This document shows, piece after piece, positions 5,927-9,042 of a stretch of 9,042 bases of DNA. The position numbers and the translations under genes were made by a program. Position 1 is the stretch's first letter, and each line of letters starts with the position of its first letter. The DNA is from an uncultured Lachnospiraceae bacterium (lineage in GTDB: Bacteria > Bacillota > Clostridia > Lachnospirales > Lachnospiraceae). A model generated the notes under the pieces. It worked only from the letters and a program-made list of their open reading frames with translations. It searched no databases and was not told the DNA's origin. The stretch is taken from contig CACZTF010000256.1 in the NCBI GenBank assembly GCA_902784025.1, forward strand, positions 1 to 9,042, given 5' to 3'.

Positions 5927-6495
5927 ATATATAACACAGGCTTGTTTTCTCCGGCATTTGCCTGTGTGAGATGAGCCGAGGCTGATCTGGTCGATATGCC
6001 GTTCTTACCTTTTACGATACAAAAGAATCTTAATGCATTTCCATTCTGTTTTGTTGAGGGAACTTTAAGTGTATCGGTCTGTGCAGTGATTCCTTCAAGG
6101 AAAAAATATTGACCGATTATATCCTGCATAACCCACTGATAGGACTCCACTTCATCAGGATTTTCCACCTCTACATGAAAGGTGCATCCCTCAGGATAGT
6201 TAACTGTAACATCCTCAGGCTGCTTTATTATGACCGGTCCTTCCTGACCATAAATTATGCCGTCCTCTGAGAAGATCGTACCGACGGCTCCCCTAAAATC
6301 TTCTTGTTCTTTAAGCGTAGAAGGCATTGAATTGTCAACGTATCCCGAGGTATCACCATCAAAATAATCGTCAGCAGCCTCCTTTGCCATCACTGCTACC
6401 GGCGCTACCGATGTAAATGCCACACCGGCAGGAAGCAATACAAGTCCGGCAGACATCACGCCTGCACATATATGTCTCATTATTTTCTTTTTCAT
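5854..6495 (-). CDS. N-terminal half of frameshifted secreted Ig-like surface protein
   Basis: The start is firm: AAGGAGG lies five bases before the ATG at 6495. Residues 1-37 are a long signal peptide (MKKKIMRH, hydrophobic core, ending VAVMAKEA). Residues about 75-175 form an Ig-like beta-sandwich, beginning PVIIKQPEDVTVNYPEG, with the typical SYQWVMQ strand carrying the core Trp and a later Cys in LRFFCIVKGKNG. After NKPVLY the frame runs on as a short, low-complexity-looking tail and stops at 5854, while the adjacent -1 frame holds the rest of the protein. Removing two bases from the TATATAT run at 5927-5933 joins the halves as NKPVLY-GRVSD into one protein of about 407 residues. I therefore regard the last 24 residues here as out of frame. 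Function is probably adhesion or another surface role, inferred from the domains only. A promoter is proposed at 6561-6589. Confidence 0.82.
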   Translation of the reverse strand: MKKKIMRHICAGVMSAGLVLLPAGVAFTSVAPVAVMAKEAADDYFDGDTSGYVDNSMPSTLKEQEDFRGAVGTIFSEDGIIYGQEGPVIIKQPEDVTVNYPEGCTFHVEVENPDEVESYQWVMQDIIGQYFFLEGITAQTDTLKVPSTKQNGNALRFFCIVKGKNGISTRSASAHLTQANAGENKPVLYMEEYQTPSQKPLSSQGHMIPSLTG

Positions 6496-6560
6496 GTGCT
6501 CCTCCTTGTCACTATTTCAAAAAATCTATGATTAAATCTTTTCTGCTTTTTCTCCATGTT

Positions 6561-6589
6561 AGCATAGAGAGCCCTCTGTACTTTGTTAA
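6561..6589 (-). promoter_or_regulatory. Candidate promoter for the Ig-like surface protein
   Basis: On the minus strand TTAACA (6584-6589) and TATGCT (6561-6566) are 17 bases apart. The -35 matches five of six bases and the -10 four of six. The leader would be about 60 bases to the start at 6495. Confidence 0.45.
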
Positions 6590-6741
6590 TTATTTTACAA
6601 CTTTTTCCCGTTTATACAATATAAATCTGATATTTGTTTTTGATAGCATATCATTTTTATATAATAGTTAAAAAATAATATTCACATAATATTATAAATT
6701 ATAAATCACTTAATACTTATTATTAATAACACCATCTCTTC
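6590..6741. other. AT-rich divergent intergenic region
   Basis: This lies between the minus-strand surface protein gene and the plus-strand gene starting at 6815. It is very AT-rich, and apart from the flanking promoters I see no gene, RNA or repeat in it. Confidence 0.5.
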
Positions 6742-6770
6742 TTGTTTTTGTATATAAAATACCGTATCAT
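6742..6770 (+). promoter_or_regulatory. Candidate promoter for the acidic repeat protein
   Basis: TTGTTT (6742-6747) and TATCAT (6765-6770) are separated by 17 bases. Each hexamer is a partial match. The leader would be about 38 bases before the ATG at 6815. Confidence 0.45.
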
Positions 6771-6814
6771 TAGATTTTAGGAAATGATATTTTTATTTGG
6801 CGGAGGTACATGAC

Positions 6815-7285
6815 ATGGAATCAAAAATAGTAAGCATAGGACAAGCAAAGAAGCGTATAAAAAATGACCCGAAACTCAGTAAGATGCTGGTCCGCAGCGG
6901 TTGGCGCGATATCGCCCTTGATCTTACCGGCAACGGTTATGCAGATATAGCCTTTTACAGCGGAAGGATAAACAGAAAGATCGACACCATTGCACTGGAT
7001 CTTACAGGAAACGGAGAGTACAATCTTTATCTTTATGATTCAGATGGAAACGACATTCCTGACACTATCATCAAGGTTAATGATGACGGCGAAGAAGAGG
7101 AGATCGTTTTCGGCGGAGAGGTTGAGCTTGGTTTTATAAATATCGGGGTAAAGATAGCAAATCTCCTTGTGGCTGAAGAATATCTGCAGGAGGAACTTGG
7201 CGTTTCCATAGAAGAGATGGCTGAATATCTCAAGGAAAATGCTGATACCCTGCTCGCTAACATTAAAAACAGTGAAAAAGCTTAA
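6815..7285 (+). CDS. Small acidic protein with duplicated Asp/Gly/Asn motif, possible calcium binder
   Basis: I do not recognise the family. The start at 6815 (MESKIVSIG) is set by GGCGGAGG eight bases upstream; an in-frame TTG at 6797 would lie upstream of that site. The product has 156 residues and neither a signal peptide nor a membrane helix, so it is probably cytoplasmic. The nonapeptide IALDLTGNG occurs twice, at residues 33-41 and 59-67, each followed by an aromatic-rich strand (YADIAFY and EYNLYLY). Then comes DSDGNDIPD (75-83), which resembles an EF-hand or thrombospondin type 3 calcium loop, and VNDDGEEEE (88-96). Residues 108-150 are helical and acidic. The two repeats use different codons, so the peptide seems conserved by selection. 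Calcium binding is an inference from the Asp spacing. It is transcribed alone, ending at the terminator at 7319-7354. Confidence 0.85.
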   Translation: MESKIVSIGQAKKRIKNDPKLSKMLVRSGWRDIALDLTGNGYADIAFYSGRINRKIDTIALDLTGNGEYNLYLYDSDGNDIPDTIIKVNDDGEEEEIVFGGEVELGFINIGVKIANLLVAEEYLQEELGVSIEEMAEYLKENADTLLANIKNSEKA

Positions 7286-7318
7286 ATGGTAAATATTTTG
7301 TTTTTTTCTGCATATATT

Positions 7319-7354
7319 AAAAGTCCCGGCAGATGTAAATCCACCGGGACTTTT
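7319..7354. terminator. Bidirectional terminator between convergent genes
   Basis: AAAAGTCCCGG pairs perfectly with CCGGGACTTTT around a 14-base loop, with T-tracts on both strands. It lies 33 bases after the plus-strand stop at 7285 and 24 bases after the minus-strand stop at 7378, so it serves both genes. Confidence 0.9.
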
Positions 7355-7377
7355 CTTAATATATTATATTCCTAAAG

Positions 7378-7734
7378 TTACTCTTTTCTCTTTCTCCTTC
7401 TTATCACAACCGCTGTCACACCGGCACCTGCCGCTGCTACTGCTGCAATGATCCAGATAAGAGAATTATTTCTGTCACCTGTTCCGGGTGTCTTTGCATT
7501 GCCTGTTACAACATTGTAAGTACGTCCCGTCTGAGGATCAGTTACTGTGCTCTTTTTAACTCCGCTTTGAGCGGATGTTCCGGAAGTTCCGGAAGGCGTG
7601 CTCTCAGATCCGCCATCAGCATCACCAGAAGTCTTATTATTAGAATCGGGATCCTGACCGTCGTCCTTCTTATCATCAGAACCGGAATCATCTGTTTTTC
7701 CAGCTTTTTTGCGTATTTGTCGGACATTTACGGT
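7378..7734 (-). pseudogene. 3' remnant of a sortase-anchored surface protein gene
   Basis: This minus-strand frame is open from a TGA at 7735-7737 to the TAA at 7378-7380 and encodes 118 residues with no usable start codon. It reads as the C-terminus of a cell-wall-anchored protein. A hydrophilic linker rich in Asp, Ser, Gly and Thr (KTDDSGSDDKKDDGQDPDS and following, then SGTSGTSAQSG) is followed by a short folded-looking stretch, VTDPQTGRTYNVVTG. The sorting tail consists of KTPGTGDRNN, a membrane helix (SLIWIIAAVAAAGAGVTAVVI) and RRRKRKE. The tail closely parallels that of the surface protein ending at 5270. The 5' part is missing. An A6 run at 7705-7710 may also have lost one A, since the neighbouring frame reads SDKYAKK just upstream. 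Sequence resembling an IS end lies immediately upstream, which would explain the truncation. Confidence 0.75.
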
Positions 7735-7737
7735 TCA

Positions 7738-7804
7738 ATATGATGCCTATCAAACAATCCTTTTTAAGTGCAAAAAAACGTAGCACACTATACGACAAAG
7801 AACC
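7738..7804. mobile_element. Possible remnant of an ISL3-type insertion sequence end
   Basis: Read on the minus strand from 7804, the sequence begins GGTTCTTTGTCGTATAGTG. This resembles the terminal inverted repeats of ISL3-family elements, which commonly begin GGnTCTTTGnC, as far as I recall. No transposase frame and no second end are present in the window, so only a fragment would remain. The inner limit is uncertain, because the join to the surface gene remnant could lie anywhere around 7715-7740. Confidence 0.35.
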
Positions 7805-7815
7805 TTCCCCCTGTC

Positions 7816-7844
7816 TTGAATAGTGATAAATAAAATGATAAAAT
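7816..7844 (+). promoter_or_regulatory. Candidate promoter for the glycosyltransferase gene
   Basis: TTGAAT (7816-7821) and TAAAAT (7839-7844) are 17 bases apart, with TG one base before the -10 (TGATAAAAT), giving an extended -10. The leader would be about 100 bases long. The rest of the leader, to 7951, is AT-rich with no clear hairpin. Confidence 0.55.
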
Positions 7845-7951
7845 TACAAGGTTAAAAAAGTATGAATCAATCATATAGTACACATATTCAGAAAACATAT
7901 ACTCTTTTTGTTTTTTGATCCCGTCTATTCATTAAAGAAAGGAACACGATC

Positions 7952-9042
7952 ATGAAAGATATTAAAATATCGATAATAATACCTGTCCGTAACCATGAAA
8001 ACACCCTGCGTTCCTGTATGGAAACCGTGCTTTTGCAGAACCTTCAGGAAATAGAGGTGATATGTATAAACTGCGGCTCCACTGACGGCAGTTTTGAAAT
8101 CCTGTCAGATCTTGCCTGGTCAGACGAACGTCTGCTTATCATAAAACAGGAAAACAAAGGAATTGACAAGGCAAGAAATGCCGGGATCATGGAGGCTCAG
8201 GGCGAATATATCGCCTTTATAGATCCTGACGATAAGTACTACAATTTCAAAGCTCTGGAAACTCTTTATAACAAAGCTAAAGAAAATGAAGCGTTAGTCT
8301 GCGGCGGCGGATGTTCAAAAGAAGAAAAAGACGAAAAATATGCATTTAAAGAAGACCGTTTTTATTCATATAAAGAATACCAGTATGATCAGGGTTTTCA
8401 ACAATTTATCTATGACCGCCGTCTTATTCTAGACAACAGACTGTTTTTTTCATCACATCTGAAGATCGCCGACTCTGTCTGGTTTGTAAAAACTTTGCAC
8501 AAGGCTGAACGTTTTTTCGGTGTTTCTGAAAAAATATATTCTTATTCTGACCGTTCTGATGAAACCGGTTTTGACAGTGATAATTTATCCCATGTGATCA
8601 GCGGAATAACGGATGTTGCAAGAATCGCTGCGGAAAACGGATATGGCCGGTTGCTTGATCTGGAAAATATGCGTATGGCAAATGATCTTGCGGATCATAT
8701 ATATCCTTATATACTTAATAAAGATATTGAAATAATGAAATTGATCCATACATATAATGATGTATCAGGGATCAAACATATTGAAACGGATATCCTTGCA
8801 AATATCGTCCGTAAGCGTGATACGGAAGCTGCTTCACGTAACGATGAGATTGAAAAGCTCCGTAAAGATAATGAAAAATACATTACAGAGAATGTAACTC
8901 TTAAAAATGCGTTGGACACCCAGCAAACGGAGCTTAAGGAATTAAATGTGAACATGGAAGAAGTTCTAAAAGAACTAAAGCTTAATAAAAAAACAATTTT
9001 AAAAACAAAGAATGCCAATATCCTTCCTTATCCTTATTATCA
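7952..9042 (+). CDS. Family 2 glycosyltransferase with C-terminal coiled coil, cut by window edge
   Basis: The plus-strand frame is open from the ATG at 7952 to the right edge (363 codons plus two bases). AAAGGA lies nine bases upstream. Residues 5-115 are a GT-A-fold glycosyltransferase family 2 domain, which transfers a sugar from a nucleotide sugar. The visible features are KISIIIPVRNHENTL, GSTDGS at 42-47, ENKGIDKARNAGI at 67-79, and the metal-binding DPDD at 91-94. The usual VDDGSTDGS has become INCGSTDGS, so one commonly conserved Asp pair is Asn-Cys here. Residues about 120-200 cover the acceptor half (KIADSVWFVKTL replaces the common EDxxF pattern). Residues about 285-350 are a charged heptad-like helix, probably a coiled coil for oligomerisation or scaffolding. 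Envelope polysaccharide or glycoprotein synthesis is likely, but donor and acceptor are unknown. More domains may follow outside the window. Confidence 0.9.
   Translation, partial: MKDIKISIIIPVRNHENTLRSCMETVLLQNLQEIEVICINCGSTDGSFEILSDLAWSDERLLIIKQENKGIDKARNAGIMEAQGEYIAFIDPDDKYYNFKALETLYNKAKENEALVCGGGCSKEEKDEKYAFKEDRFYSYKEYQYDQGFQQFIYDRRLILDNRLFFSSHLKIADSVWFVKTLHKAERFFGVSEKIYSYSDRSDETGFDSDNLSHVISGITDVARIAAENGYGRLLDLENMRMANDLADHIYPYILNKDIEIMKLIHTYNDVSGIKHIETDILANIVRKRDTEAASRNDEIEKLRKDNEKYITENVTLKNALDTQQTELKELNVNMEEVLKELKLNKKTILKTKNANILPYPYY

Noticed and set aside
5854..6009. Programmed -1 ribosomal frameshift joining the surface protein halves
   Set aside because: No X XXY YYZ slippery heptamer and no obvious downstream pseudoknot were seen in the overlap; an indel in the TA run explains it more simply.
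7542..7727. Minus-strand frame of 61 codons beginning MSDKYAKK
   Set aside because: It overlaps the surface-protein remnant in another frame. Its sequence turns to Arg/Leu/Ile-rich shadow after the first ten residues, and no ribosome binding site precedes it.
1..9042. tRNA, rRNA, CRISPR array, phage genes or toxin-antitoxin pair
   Set aside because: I looked for CCA-ended cloverleaf signatures, regularly spaced direct repeats and paired small genes and saw none.

Overview
The window looks like chromosomal DNA of a low-to-moderate GC, AT-rich Gram-positive anaerobe, most likely a member of Clostridia (Lachnospiraceae/Butyrivibrio-like). The basis is strong AGGAGG-type ribosome binding sites, intergenic DNA rich in A and T, intrinsic terminators with T-tracts, a lipoprotein VanY-type peptidase, and two surface proteins ending in sortase-type tails (TGD motif, membrane helix, basic tail). 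The genus is an inference from style; no rRNA or marker gene is present.

Layout, left to right. Positions 1-6495 are read almost entirely from the minus strand: a secreted coiled-coil protein cut by the left edge (1-701); a DUF1269-like glycine-zipper protein (766-1398); a six-helix membrane protein of unknown function with its own promoter and terminator (1598-2305); a D,D-carboxypeptidase-like lipoprotein of peptidase family M15B (2436-3176); about 390 bp of non-coding DNA with paired palindromes; a ccdA-resA/tlpA-like pair for extracytoplasmic thiol redox (3565-4891); a 285-bp leader-like region; and a cell-surface protein with an Ig-like domain, an InlB-B-type repeat and a sorting signal, whose gene is split by a frameshift (5270-6495).

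From 6496 the layout changes. A plus-strand gene (6815-7285) encodes a small acidic protein without a signal peptide, carrying two identical Asp/Gly/Asn-rich nonapeptides and an EF-hand-like loop. It shares a bidirectional terminator with the 3' remnant of a second sortase-type surface protein on the minus strand (7378-7734). The 5' side of that remnant is replaced by sequence resembling an ISL3-type IS end. A plus-strand family 2 glycosyltransferase with a C-terminal coiled coil (from 7952) runs off the right edge.

The common theme is the cell envelope: exported or anchored proteins, a peptidoglycan-trimming enzyme, an exported-protein redox pair and a glycosyltransferase. Apart from ccdA-tlpA the genes look like separate transcription units. 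I do not see a convincing new multi-gene system. The best leads are the frameshift at a TA tract in the surface gene, the two variant sorting signals, the repeat-bearing acidic protein, and the structured untranslated region upstream of ccdA.
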